Part shown: positions 1 through 8,323 of the stretch, in pieces
Numbering within the stretch: the stretch's first letter is position 1
How the letters are laid out: the number at the start of each line of letters is the position of its first letter
NCBI GenBank assembly: GCA_963787675.1
Contig: CAWBDV010000014.1
Location: 248,001-312,000, forward strand
Reading direction: 5' to 3'
Source of the DNA: JAJPKK01 sp963787675
GTDB taxonomy: Bacteria > Pseudomonadota > Alphaproteobacteria > Rhizobiales > Xanthobacteraceae
Length of the DNA stretch: 64,000 nucleotides
The notes under the pieces: model-generated
What the model was told of the DNA's origin: nothing
Seen by the model: only the letters and a program-made list of their open reading frames with translations
Databases searched by the model: none
Program-made: the position numbers and the translations under genes

Positions 1-8
1 TCTTCACC

Positions 9-797
9 GTGCTCAGCCTGCTGTCGAGCCAGGCCTGCAATCCGGGTCGGCCGTGGTGGCGCAATCCGGGGCTCGCGACCGACATCGGTTACATGGTGGT
101 CGTGCCGTTCATCGCGCCCTACATGCGCATCAGTCTGATGATCGGCGGCGCCGCGCTGTTGTCCGGCGTCATGACCCACCAGCAAATCGCCGACTATATC
201 GAGCAGGGCCGTGGTCCGTTGGCGGGGCTGCCGTTCTGGGCCCAGGTGCCGGTCTACGTCGTGGTGTCGGATTTCCTGCTCTACTGGAATCATCGCATCT
301 TCCACGGCGCGACGTTCTGGCGCTATCACGCGCCTCATCATTCGGCCGAAGAGATCGACTGGACCACGGCCTACCGGTTTCATCCGGTGAACCTGTGGCT
401 CGGCTCGTTTCTCATCGCCGCCGTCATGCTGTTTCTCGGCGTCGCGCCGGCCGTGCTGCTGTTCCTCGTGCCGTTCGACACGACGACCGCAGCCTTCGTG
501 CATTCCAATCTCAAATGGACGCTCGGCCCGCTGAAGTACGTCGTCGCGACGCCGGTGTTTCATCGCTGGCATCACACCCATTCGGACGAGGGCGGCAACA
601 CCAACTTCGGTTCGTTGCTGTCGATCTGGGACGTTCTGTTCGGCACGTTCCGGATGCCCGCGAACGAACTGCCGTCGCGCTACGGGCTCGATGAAACCGG
701 TTACCCGCAGGGTTTCCTCGCCCAGATGGCCCATCCGTTCCGGCAATTGCTGGAACGACCGCAGCGCGCGGCTACTTTGCCGCCTCCTGCGCCCTGA
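9..797 (+). CDS. Sterol desaturase / fatty acid hydroxylase family membrane protein (5' partial)
   Basis: The reading frame is open to the window edge, so the true start probably lies upstream and the GTG at 9 is only the first usable codon. The visible 262 residues carry the histidine clusters of the membrane di-iron hydroxylase family: HRIFH (about 95-99), HAPHH (about 107-111) and HRWHHTH (about 185-191). Hydrophobic segments lie between them. Known members use these His ligands to hold two irons and hydroxylate or desaturate lipids or sterols in the membrane; the substrate here cannot be told. The 3' end overlaps the convergent creatininase-family gene by about 26 bases. Confidence 0.8.
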   Translation: MLSLLSSQACNPGRPWWRNPGLATDIGYMVVVPFIAPYMRISLMIGGAALLSGVMTHQQIADYIEQGRGPLAGLPFWAQVPVYVVVSDFLLYWNHRIFHGATFWRYHAPHHSAEEIDWTTAYRFHPVNLWLGSFLIAAVMLFLGVAPAVLLFLVPFDTTTAAFVHSNLKWTLGPLKYVVATPVFHRWHHTHSDEGGNTNFGSLLSIWDVLFGTFRMPANELPSRYGLDETGYPQGFLAQMAHPFRQLLERPQRAATLPPPAP

Positions 798-1630
798 TCT
801 GGCGGACCGCTGCTTCGATCTTGATGTCGAGCAATGCGCGGCCGCGTTCGATGGTCGCGCGCATCGGATCGCCTGAGACGCCGTTCGAACTCGAGCGCGA
901 ACGGCGCATTGGCGAACCGGCTGAGATCGACACCCTCAGGGTCGATTGCCATCAGTTCCGATGTATCGGCGATCCCGGCGTGCTGGCCGATCGAGCTTCG
1001 GCTTTCGCCCTGGGCGAGGAGATAATTCGTCTCGGCCTCGTCGGCGTAGTAGTCGGATACGTCAATGACACGGACGCCGTCCTCGGCCCATTCCTTGGAG
1101 AGGCGCGCCGCGACCTCCGCCTGCGGCTTCACGCTGCCGCCGTGATCGGCAATAAAGCAGATGGTCTTGAAGCCGCCGGCCTTGAGGCTGCGCGCGATGC
1201 CGTCGAGGACCTCCGCGAACGCCTGTTCGCTCACCCCGATCGTGCCGGGGAACCGTAGATGTCCCTCGGGGGGATCGTAGCGGCCCTCGGGAACATAGGG
1301 GATCACCGGCGCAACCAATGTGTTGCCGAGTTCGGTCGCGATCCGTTTCGCGGCAAAGCCGACGATGCGGTCGTGCTTGCCGAGGATCATGTGCGGGCCG
1401 TTCTGCTCGATCCCGCCGCTCGGCACGATCACCGTCGTGTAGCCGCGGGCGACAGCGCTGCGCACCTCGACCCAGGTCATGTCGGCGATCTCGACCGTGT
1501 TGGGGAGCGGCGCAGTCAGCGGGCGCTGTGCATAGGTGAACGCGATGGCCACGCCAATGACCGCGGCCAGCGCCAGTTTGCGGGCGGAAAAGTTCCGCCG
1601 GCGAAACGTCTCGGAGAGCGCAATAGACAT
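772..1630 (-). CDS. Creatininase-family amidohydrolase with N-terminal membrane anchor; frameshift near the C-terminus
   Basis: An N-terminal hydrophobic stretch (about residues 17-34) suggests export or anchoring, which is unusual for the family. The body has the creatininase metal-site motifs: GGIEQNGPHM and KHDRI (about 72-90), DHGG (about 163) and GQHAGIADTSEL (about 215-226). The as-read frame runs on to 701 with an Arg-rich, unlike-family tail. Dropping one base near 886 instead gives a tail beginning NGVSGDPMRATIERGR and stopping at 772, which is the usual family ending, for a protein of about 285 residues. The feature is drawn to that corrected stop. Family members cleave amide bonds in creatinine or formamide-type compounds; the substrate here is unknown. 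Confidence 0.75.
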
Positions 1631-1767
1631 AAGTCCGATTTAACAGCGTTAGCCTTGCCACGTTGTTAAATCGACCGGCCAACCTCGGTCCGATCTGCGG
1701 TCGGCTCGGCGTTCAGAAAGATTAAGAACCATTAATCGCAGCGGTTGCAAGAAATGACTCGTCGCGA

Positions 1768-1792
1768 GGAACCATAGAGGCTGCAGATCGTT
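1768..1792 (+). promoter_or_regulatory. Candidate sigma-EcfG (general stress response) promoter
   Basis: GGAAC at 1768-1772 and CGTT at 1789-1792 are separated by exactly 16 bases. This matches the alphaproteobacterial EcfG consensus GGAAC-N16/17-CGTT. It lies about 47 bases upstream of the chosen start of the first receiver protein, leaving a short leader. Expression in the general stress response is an inference from the motif alone. Confidence 0.55.
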
Positions 1793-1838
1793 TAATTTGC
1801 CGGCGGGCACTTTTTTGAAAATTTGGGACAGATTGCCC

Positions 1839-2246
1839 ATGTCGAGTTGCAATGTCGTCTCGTTGACGACCGCGGCAGTATCCGAAAAACCCCATACGGT
1901 CCTCGTCGTCGAGGACGAGGTTCTGATCAGGCTCATGATCGCCGATCGGCTGCGCGATCACAGCATCGGCGTGGTCGAAGCCTCGAGTGCTGCCGAAGCG
2001 GTCACCGTCCTGCAAAGTCAAATCCCCGTCGATCTCGTGTTCACCGACGTTCGGATGAACGGCCAGATGAGCGGGATCGCGCTTGCGCATTTGGTCCGCG
2101 AGACCCGTCCGGATTTGAAGGTCGTTATCGCCTCAGGTGATCTCACCGTCGACAACACGACCGACACCGCCGACGCCTTCTTTCGCAAGCCCTACGATCT
2201 CGATCGGGTCGTCAGGCGCATCGAAGAGTTGATGAACCACGGCTGA
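1839..2246 (+). CDS. Single-domain response regulator (CheY-like receiver)
   Basis: A stand-alone receiver domain of about 135 residues with no output domain. The acidic pocket is visible in VLVVEDEVLIR, the phosphoacceptor Asp in VFTDVRM, and the conserved Lys in FRKPYD. The ATG at 1839 is preferred over the TTG at 1797 because GGGACA precedes it at a suitable distance and homology begins after it. Such proteins relay or sink phosphoryl groups from histidine kinases; no kinase is adjacent. It sits 3 bases before a second receiver gene and behind a candidate EcfG promoter, so a role in stress signalling is plausible but inferred. Confidence 0.85.
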   Translation: MSSCNVVSLTTAAVSEKPHTVLVVEDEVLIRLMIADRLRDHSIGVVEASSAAEAVTVLQSQIPVDLVFTDVRMNGQMSGIALAHLVRETRPDLKVVIASGDLTVDNTTDTADAFFRKPYDLDRVVRRIEELMNHG

Positions 2247-2249
2247 AGC

Positions 2250-2660
2250 GTGAGCAACCCCGAGCCATCCGCACGGGCGCCGGATACCGTGCTCGTGGTG
2301 GAAAACGACGTGCTCATCCGCGCCGTGATCGCCGATTACCTGCGGGAATGCGGGTTCAAGGTGATCGAAGCCGTGAGCGCGGACGAGGCGCTGGTTGTGC
2401 TTCGCGAGAAAGAGCTGGGGATCGACGTCGTCCTCGCCGACGTCAATCTTCCCGGCGCCATGGATGGCTTCGCACTCTCGCAATGGATTCGTGCTAACCT
2501 CCCCGGCGTCGACGTCATCCTCGCCGGTAGCCCGCGACGGGCCGCCCATGCGGCCGGCGATCTCTGTGAAGAGGGGCCGCATCTGGCGAGACCCTACGAT
2601 CCCAAATTGGTGGTCGACCGCATAAAGCGACTTCTCGCAGCGCGGAAAACCCCGAAGTAA
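2250..2660 (+). CDS. Second single-domain receiver protein, divergent at the conserved Lys
   Basis: A 136-residue receiver-like protein starting at GTG 2250, three bases after the previous stop, so very likely cotranscribed and coupled. The N-terminal acidic pair (VLVVENDVLIR) and the phosphoacceptor Asp (VLADVNLPG) are kept. The normally invariant Lys-Pro near the C-terminus reads HLARPYDP, giving Arg in place of Lys, and the usual Ser/Thr strand reads ILAGS. It may be phosphorylated atypically or act as a decoy partner of the first receiver. No output domain is present. Confidence 0.8.
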   Translation: MSNPEPSARAPDTVLVVENDVLIRAVIADYLRECGFKVIEAVSADEALVVLREKELGIDVVLADVNLPGAMDGFALSQWIRANLPGVDVILAGSPRRAAHAAGDLCEEGPHLARPYDPKLVVDRIKRLLAARKTPK

Positions 2661-2763
2661 CAGGTTTGCCGCGAGCGGCGCCGTCCCGATTTTTCTACGA
2701 CCCTCGGCTAACTCCCCCGGATCATCCCTGGTATTCTCGCCCGGTCGAGACGTGGAGGGAGCC

Positions 2764-3921
2764 ATGAGACCGCATGTTCGCCGTTTTGCTGCGGGGGTCA
2801 TTGCCGCAGGCGCAGCCGTCGCCGCATCGGCGAGTGCCGGCGCGGACGACAAAGTCATCAAAATCGGGGCGCTGCTGTCGATCTCGGGTCCCGGCTCATA
2901 TTTCGGCGCGCAGGACAAGCAGGGCATCGAGCTTGCGCTCGAGCAGCTCAATGCGGCCGGCGTCGGCGGCTACAAGCTCGAGGTGAAATACGAAGACTCC
3001 GCCTGCAGCCCGTTGCCGGCAACCCAGGCGGCGAAGCGGCTGCTCGAACAATACAAGCCCGACGTGGTGATCGGAGAGGAGTGCTCCGACGCGACCCTCG
3101 CCATCATGCCGCTGATGGAGCAGGCCAAGGTGCCGCTCATCAACGCCGGCTCGTCGGCGATCAAGATCACCGAACCCGGCAATCCGTGGACCTTCCGCAT
3201 CATGCCGAACGAGGTGATGCAAGGCGTCGACATCGCGACCAACGCTTACAACCGCCTCAACGCGCGCACCGCGGTGCTGCTTTACGAGAACACCAATGCC
3301 GGCATCGGCAATGCCAAGGTTTTCAACGACACCTTCACCCAGCTCGGCGGCAAGATCCTCGCCGACATCGGCTTCGGGCGCGACATCAACGATTTCACCG
3401 CGATCGCGACGCGGATCGCTGGGGTCGGCAAGGTCGACGTCATCCCGACTTACACACTCGAAGGCCAGGGATTGAAGATCACGCAAGCGCTCGCACAGGC
3501 CGGCGTTACCAAAGGCGGCGGCGGTCAGGCGATCCAGCTCGGCACGATCTGGCTGCCGTTCGGCTTTGAGCAAAAGGCCGGCAAGACGGCGCTCGGCTAC
3601 ATCAGGATCGTGCAATTCGACCCGACCGATCAGCGGGCGCAGGTGCATGGCTTCATCGACGCGTTCAAGGCAAAATATCATCAGGACCCGACCCACCTCA
3701 ACGCTCACGCCTACGACCAGATCGCGCTGATCGCCGATACGGTGAAGCGCGGTGCTAAGGACGCGCAATCGATCCGCGACGCACTCGCCGCGACCAAGGG
3801 ATTCTCCGGCGTGACGGGCAGTGTCGAATTCGACAAGACCAACCAGAACGACAAGATGGACACCGTCCACTACATGGAAACCCTGCCCGATCTGTCGTGG
3901 AAGGCATTGAAGTGGAATTGA
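2764..3921 (+). CDS. livK: Branched-chain amino acid-type ABC transporter substrate-binding protein
   Basis: A 385-residue periplasmic binding protein of the LivJ/LivK (type I) fold. The ATG at 2764 follows GTGGAGGGA, a strong ribosome-binding site, and begins a signal peptide ending near ASASAGADD. The mature N-terminus IKIGALLSISGPGSYFGAQ is typical of the family. It is the first gene of a five-gene importer followed by both permeases and both ATPases. Family members bind Leu/Ile/Val but many rhizobial copies bind other amino acids, amides or aromatic acids, so the ligand is open. Confidence 0.9.
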   Translation: MRPHVRRFAAGVIAAGAAVAASASAGADDKVIKIGALLSISGPGSYFGAQDKQGIELALEQLNAAGVGGYKLEVKYEDSACSPLPATQAAKRLLEQYKPDVVIGEECSDATLAIMPLMEQAKVPLINAGSSAIKITEPGNPWTFRIMPNEVMQGVDIATNAYNRLNARTAVLLYENTNAGIGNAKVFNDTFTQLGGKILADIGFGRDINDFTAIATRIAGVGKVDVIPTYTLEGQGLKITQALAQAGVTKGGGGQAIQLGTIWLPFGFEQKAGKTALGYIRIVQFDPTDQRAQVHGFIDAFKAKYHQDPTHLNAHAYDQIALIADTVKRGAKDAQSIRDALAATKGFSGVTGSVEFDKTNQNDKMDTVHYMETLPDLSWKALKWN

Positions 3922-3934
3922 GCGGCCGATCGTC

Positions 3935-4813
3935 ATGACGATCGTCCTGCAGCAGTGTATCAACGGCGTTGTCCTCGGCTGCCTCTACGTGCTCGTGGCG
4001 CTCGGGCTCACGCTGATCTACGGCGTGCTCGTGCAGATCAATTTCGCCCACGCCGATATCGTGACGCTCGGCGCATTTGCCGCCTACTTCTTCGTGCACG
4101 ATTTCGGCGGCAGCTACATAGCGAGCATCGGCGTCGCGCTTGCGGTCGGAGCCGTGCTCGGCTGGCTCATGAACGCCGCGATCTTCTCGCCATTGCAGCG
4201 CAAGGGCAGCGAATTGCTGCCGCTGATCGCGACCATCGGCGTGTCCATCGCGCTCGAGAACGCGATGCTCGCCTGGTTCGGTCCGATCCCTTATGCGTTC
4301 GACTCGCCCTACAGCAACGACGTTATCCGTTTCGGCGGCACCTTCATCACCGTCCAGAATCTGATGATCATCGCGGTCGCCGCGCTGACCATCGGCCTCC
4401 TCTACGCGTTCCTCAAGTTCACTTTCCTCGGCAAGGCATTGCGTGCGGTGTCGCAGGACCGTGAAACCGCCGGCCTGATGGGCATCAATCCCGGCCAGGT
4501 GGTCATGCTGACGTTCGTGATCGCGTCCGCGCTCGCGGGCATGGCCGGCGCCATGCTCGGGCCTGTCCTGGTGCTGACGCCGTTCGCCGGCACCTCGGTG
4601 ATCGTCAAGGCCTTCGCGATCGTGATCATCGGCGGCTTCGGCAATGTCGAAGGCACGATCCTTGCCGGCCTGCTGGTTGGGCTCATCGAAAGCTTCACGA
4701 CCCAGTACCTCGGGCCGGGGATGATCGACATCGTGGTATTTGCTCTGCTGCTGATGATGCTCGCGGTGCGGCCCACAGGACTGATCGCCGAACGGCGCGA
4801 CGAGAATGTCTAG
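3935..4813 (+). CDS. livH: Branched-chain amino acid-type ABC transporter permease LivH
   Basis: A 292-residue inner-membrane permease with about eight hydrophobic segments. The N-terminus (CINGVVLGCLYVLVALGLTL) and the stretch VNFAH-like QINFAHADIVTLGA are LivH hallmarks. The cytoplasmic loop RAVSQDRETAGLMGIN is the expected ATPase-coupling region. It starts 13 bases after livK and its last 8 bases overlap livM, consistent with one operon. With LivM it forms the membrane channel of the importer. Confidence 0.9.
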   Translation: MTIVLQQCINGVVLGCLYVLVALGLTLIYGVLVQINFAHADIVTLGAFAAYFFVHDFGGSYIASIGVALAVGAVLGWLMNAAIFSPLQRKGSELLPLIATIGVSIALENAMLAWFGPIPYAFDSPYSNDVIRFGGTFITVQNLMIIAVAALTIGLLYAFLKFTFLGKALRAVSQDRETAGLMGINPGQVVMLTFVIASALAGMAGAMLGPVLVLTPFAGTSVIVKAFAIVIIGGFGNVEGTILAGLLVGLIESFTTQYLGPGMIDIVVFALLLMMLAVRPTGLIAERRDENV

Positions 4814-5831
4814 CGCCGATCCTGCGAAGCTGGTTTTGGCCCCGCAGTGTTCGGCGCTCGTCCGGCCGATGGCATACCTCCTCGCGGTCGCGACGATAGC
4901 GCTGCTGCCGATCGTGTTTCCCGACACCTACTGGCGAACGAACCTGATCGTTTGCGCTCTCAACGTGATGCTGGCGATCGGCCTCGACTTCACGCTCGGG
5001 TATGCCGGGCAGCTCAATCTCGGGCAGTCGGCGTTCTACGGCATCGGAGCCTATGCCTCGACGCTTCTGATCACGAGGCTCGGCGTTCCGTTCTGGATTG
5101 CATTCGTGGCCGGCGTCGTGTTGGCGGGCTTCGCGGGTATTGTGTTGTCACTGTTCGCGATGCGGCTGCGCGGCCATTACCTTGCCGTTGCGTCGCTTGG
5201 CTTTGCCGTCATCACCTACCAGGTGCTGCTCAATTGGATCAGCCTCACCCAGGGGCCGCTCGGGATTTACGCCATCGCGCCGCCCCCCGCGCTCGCGTTG
5301 CCGGGGCTGCCGACGATCGATTTTCATAACCTTGCCAATCTGTTTTACCTCGTGGCGGGATTTGCGCTGCTGAGCTACCTCCTGCTCGACCAGTTCATCC
5401 GCTCGCCGATCGGCGAGACCCTGACGGCGATCCGCGAAGACGAGGTCTCGGCCGCCTCGCTCGGCATCAACTGCGCCGCCTGGAAGGTGTTCGCATTTGG
5501 CGTCGGCTCAGCGGTCGCGGGAGCGGCGGGCTGCTTTTATGCGAGCTTCGTCGGCACGCTGGTGCCCGACGCGTTCTTCATCACCGAATCCTTCATCATC
5601 CTGGCAATGGTGATTGTAGGCGGGACCGGAACGCTCATCGGGCCGGTCTGTGGCGCGATTCTCCTGACCGTCTTGCCCGAGCTGCTGCGCGGCATCGGCG
5701 ATCTGCGCCTCGTGATCTACGGCGTCGCGATCACGCTCGTCGTCCTGTTCATTCCGGGCGGCATCGTTGAGGCAGTCCGGCTGGCGTTCGCTCCGCGAAA
5801 GCCCGTCGTGCGGCAGGGGATCACGACGTGA
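4806..5831 (+). CDS. livM: Branched-chain amino acid-type ABC transporter permease LivM
   Basis: A 341-residue multi-spanning permease. The LivM signature is seen in LDFTLGYAGQLNLGQSAFYG and in the coupling loop AIREDEVSAASLGIN, followed by the conserved glycine-rich VGGTGTLIGP segment. The start at 4806 overlaps the end of livH by 8 bases, and the end overlaps the GTG of livG by 4 bases (GTGA), which points to translational coupling along the operon. Confidence 0.9.
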   Translation: MSSADPAKLVLAPQCSALVRPMAYLLAVATIALLPIVFPDTYWRTNLIVCALNVMLAIGLDFTLGYAGQLNLGQSAFYGIGAYASTLLITRLGVPFWIAFVAGVVLAGFAGIVLSLFAMRLRGHYLAVASLGFAVITYQVLLNWISLTQGPLGIYAIAPPPALALPGLPTIDFHNLANLFYLVAGFALLSYLLLDQFIRSPIGETLTAIREDEVSAASLGINCAAWKVFAFGVGSAVAGAAGCFYASFVGTLVPDAFFITESFIILAMVIVGGTGTLIGPVCGAILLTVLPELLRGIGDLRLVIYGVAITLVVLFIPGGIVEAVRLAFAPRKPVVRQGITT

Positions 5832-6640
5832 CTTCCGCGGTTGCCGCCGCAGCCGAAACGAGTGCGCTGCCCGCAGGCGCGCTCCTGCGCGCCAAGGGTC
5901 TGCGCAAGAGCTTCGGCGGCGTGCACGCGGTTCGCGATATCTCGTTCGCCATCGAAGCCGGAACCGTATTCGCCATCATCGGCCCCAATGGCGCCGGCAA
6001 GTCGACGCTGCTCAACCTTTTGGGCGGTATCTATCAGCCCGACGCCGGCGCAATCATGTTTGGCGGGCGCGACGTTACGAAGCTGCGGCCTCATGAACGC
6101 GCGCGCCATGGCATCGCGCGCACGTTCCAGAAAATTCGGCTGTTCAAACAGCTTTCGGCGCTCGAAAATGTCGTGGCCGGCTTTCATGCTCACCACCACA
6201 TTCCGCCCTGGCAATACGTCATCCACGGCCCAGCATTCCGCCATGATCAAGCGCGCTGCCGCGAGGAGGCGGCGCGCCTGCTGTCATTCATGGGGCTCGC
6301 CCAGCGCGCCTATGTCCAAGCCGGCGCGCTGTCCTATGGCGAGCAGCGCATGCTCGAAATTGCGCGCGCGCTCGCGACAGCGCCGCGCCTGCTGATGGTC
6401 GACGAGCCGGCGGCCGGGCTCAATGCCGCGGAAGTCGAGATGCTGCTCGATCGCATCGCGATGCTTCGTCGCGACGGCATGACGCTCTGCCTCGTCGAGC
6501 ACAACATGGACCTCGTGATGAAGGTCGCCGACCGCATCTTGGCTATCAACTACGGGCAATACCTCACCGAAGGATCGCCCGGCGAAGTCCAGTCGCATCC
6601 CGGCGTGATCGAGGCCTATCTCGGCGGCGCGCTGCAATGA
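5828..6640 (+). CDS. livG: Branched-chain amino acid-type ABC transporter ATP-binding protein LivG
   Basis: A 270-residue ABC ATPase with Walker A GPNGAGKSTLL, signature LSYGEQRMLEIARAL (Tyr where Gly is usual, common in LivG), and Walker B LLMVDEPAAGL followed by the switch His in VEHNMD. The GTG start overlaps the livM stop. The N-terminus carries about 15 extra Ala-rich residues before the ABC core. It powers import together with LivF. Confidence 0.9.
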   Translation: MTSAVAAAAETSALPAGALLRAKGLRKSFGGVHAVRDISFAIEAGTVFAIIGPNGAGKSTLLNLLGGIYQPDAGAIMFGGRDVTKLRPHERARHGIARTFQKIRLFKQLSALENVVAGFHAHHHIPPWQYVIHGPAFRHDQARCREEAARLLSFMGLAQRAYVQAGALSYGEQRMLEIARALATAPRLLMVDEPAAGLNAAEVEMLLDRIAMLRRDGMTLCLVEHNMDLVMKVADRILAINYGQYLTEGSPGEVQSHPGVIEAYLGGALQ

Positions 6641-7371
6641 CGCCGCTTCTCGCCGCGGAACACCTCGATCTCGCCTACGGCGAAGCCGTGGCTTGCAACG
6701 ACCTGTCGTTCGAGATTGCGGACGGCGAGATTGTCGCCTTGATCGGCGCGAACGGTGCCGGGAAATCCACGACATTGCGCGCTGTCGCCGGCATTTTGCC
6801 GCCCCGCCGCGGGTCGATTCGCTTTCGCGGCACAGATTTGGGGCGATTGCCTTCGCACGCGCGAGCCAATCTCGGCATCGCGCTCGTCCCGGAGGGGCGG
6901 CACGTGTTTCCGTTCCTGACGGTGCGCGAGAACCTCGAGCTCGGCGGCTTCAAGCATCGCCGCGACCCCGCCAAGCTGCGATCGCTGATGGAGGGGATTT
7001 TCGCGATGTTTCCCCGTTTGCGCGAGCGCATATCGCAGAATGCCGGCACGCTCAGCGGCGGCGAACAGCAAATGCTGGTGCTGGGCCGCGCGATGATGTC
7101 GGAGCCGCAGTTGCTGTGCCTCGACGAGCCGTCGCTCGGTCTTGCGCCAATGGTGGTGCAGGACATTTTCCGCACCATCCGCGCGATCAACGGCGCGGGC
7201 GTGGGCATCCTCCTCGTCGAGCAGAACGCGCGCTACGCGCTCGAGACCGCCAGCCGCGGCTATGTGCTGCAAAACGGCTCGATCGTTGCAAGCGGCCCAT
7301 GCGCCGCATTGCGCGAGGACGCGCGTGTGCGCAAAGCTTACCTCGGCGTTGCGGCTCCCGCGCCGGCATAA
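6637..7371 (+). CDS. livF: Branched-chain amino acid-type ABC transporter ATP-binding protein LivF
   Basis: A 244-residue ABC ATPase with Walker A GANGAGKSTTL, signature LSGGEQQMLVLGRAM, and Walker B LLCLDEPSLGL, with VEQNA at the switch region as in LivF. It overlaps the livG stop by 4 bases (ATGA) and is the last gene of the importer. The convergent fabI ends only 21 bases away, leaving little room for a dedicated terminator; none was recognised. Confidence 0.9.
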   Translation: MTPLLAAEHLDLAYGEAVACNDLSFEIADGEIVALIGANGAGKSTTLRAVAGILPPRRGSIRFRGTDLGRLPSHARANLGIALVPEGRHVFPFLTVRENLELGGFKHRRDPAKLRSLMEGIFAMFPRLRERISQNAGTLSGGEQQMLVLGRAMMSEPQLLCLDEPSLGLAPMVVQDIFRTIRAINGAGVGILLVEQNARYALETASRGYVLQNGSIVASGPCAALREDARVRKAYLGVAAPAPA

Positions 7372-7392
7372 CGCGAGGCGTGGTTCGCGGAG

Positions 7393-8196
7393 CTATTCCC
7401 GTTCGCCTTCGGCTCTCAGCGCATCGGGCTGCGGCATGGCGATGATGTTGTAGCCGCAGTCGACGAAATGGATTTCGCCGGTGACGCCGGTGGAAAGATC
7501 GGAGAGCAGATAAAGTCCAGCGCCGCCCAGCTCTTCGAGTGTCACGCCGCGACCGAGTGCCGAGTGGCGCTGCTGGAACGCGAACATGTAGCGCGCATCG
7601 TTGATGCCGGCGCCCGCCAGCGTGCGGATCGGTCCGGCCGAGATCGCATTGACGCGGATGCCGGCACCGCCGAAATCGACCGCGAGATAGCGCACCGAAG
7701 CTTCGAGCGCTGCCTTCGCGAGCCCCATGGCGTTGTAGTTCGGCATCGCGCGCAAGCCGCCGTTGTAGGTGAGCGTCACCATGGAGCCGCCGCGCGGCAT
7801 CAGCGCCGCCGCGCGTTTCGCGACCTCGGTGAAAGAGAAGCACGAGATCACCATGGTGCGGATGAAATTTTCCCGCGTGGTGTCGGCATAAAGGCCCTTG
7901 AGTTCGTTCTTGTCGGAATAGCCGATGGCATGGACGACGAAATCGATGCTGCCCCACTTCTCGCCGAGGTTCGCAAAGACCTCGTCGACCGAGGTGATGT
8001 CCTCGACATCGCAAGGCAGGATGAAATCCATTCCGACCGATTGGGCGAGCGGCTTGACGCGCTTGGCGAGCGCATCGCCCTGGTAGGTGAAGGCGAGCGT
8101 TGCCCCATGGGCGGCAAGCGTGCGCGCGATCCCCCAGGCGATCGAGTGATCGTTCGCAACCCCCATCACGAGGCCGCGCTTATCCTTCATCAGCAT
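7393..8196 (-). CDS. fabI: Enoyl-[acyl-carrier-protein] reductase (NADH) FabI
   Basis: A 267-residue enoyl-ACP reductase that makes the last reduction in each fatty acid elongation cycle in the cytosol. The N-terminus (KDKRGLVMGVANDHSIAWG) is the FabI-type dinucleotide site. The catalytic Tyr-x6-Lys is visible in NYNAMGLAKAALE (about 155-167). It lies downstream of fabB and fabA on the same strand, the usual rhizobial order for the unsaturated fatty acid branch. A 127-base gap with inverted repeats separates it from fabB. Confidence 0.93.
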   Translation of the reverse strand: MLMKDKRGLVMGVANDHSIAWGIARTLAAHGATLAFTYQGDALAKRVKPLAQSVGMDFILPCDVEDITSVDEVFANLGEKWGSIDFVVHAIGYSDKNELKGLYADTTRENFIRTMVISCFSFTEVAKRAAALMPRGGSMVTLTYNGGLRAMPNYNAMGLAKAALEASVRYLAVDFGGAGIRVNAISAGPIRTLAGAGINDARYMFAFQQRHSALGRGVTLEELGGAGLYLLSDLSTGVTGEIHFVDCGYNIIAMPQPDALRAEGERE

Positions 8197-8207
8197 CAGG
8201 AACTCCC

Positions 8208-8303
8208 GGAATCAGGTATCAGATGCCAGTAATCAGTGATCAGAAGATAGAGTTTGATGACCGAGGTCCGTCAAAGACCAACACCCATCTGATCTCTGAT
8301 TCC
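8208..8303. repeat. Imperfect inverted repeat between fabB and fabI
   Basis: The arm at 8208-8225 (GGAATCAGGTATCAGATG) pairs with 8286-8303 at 16 of 18 positions. A further CTGATACCTGATCC copy follows at 8303-8316. The space between holds more CAGTGATCAG-type words. It is not followed by a T-run, so it is better called an extragenic repeat than a terminator. It may affect readthrough from fabB into fabI. Confidence 0.5.
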
Positions 8304-8323
8304 TGATACCTGATCCCTGGTCC

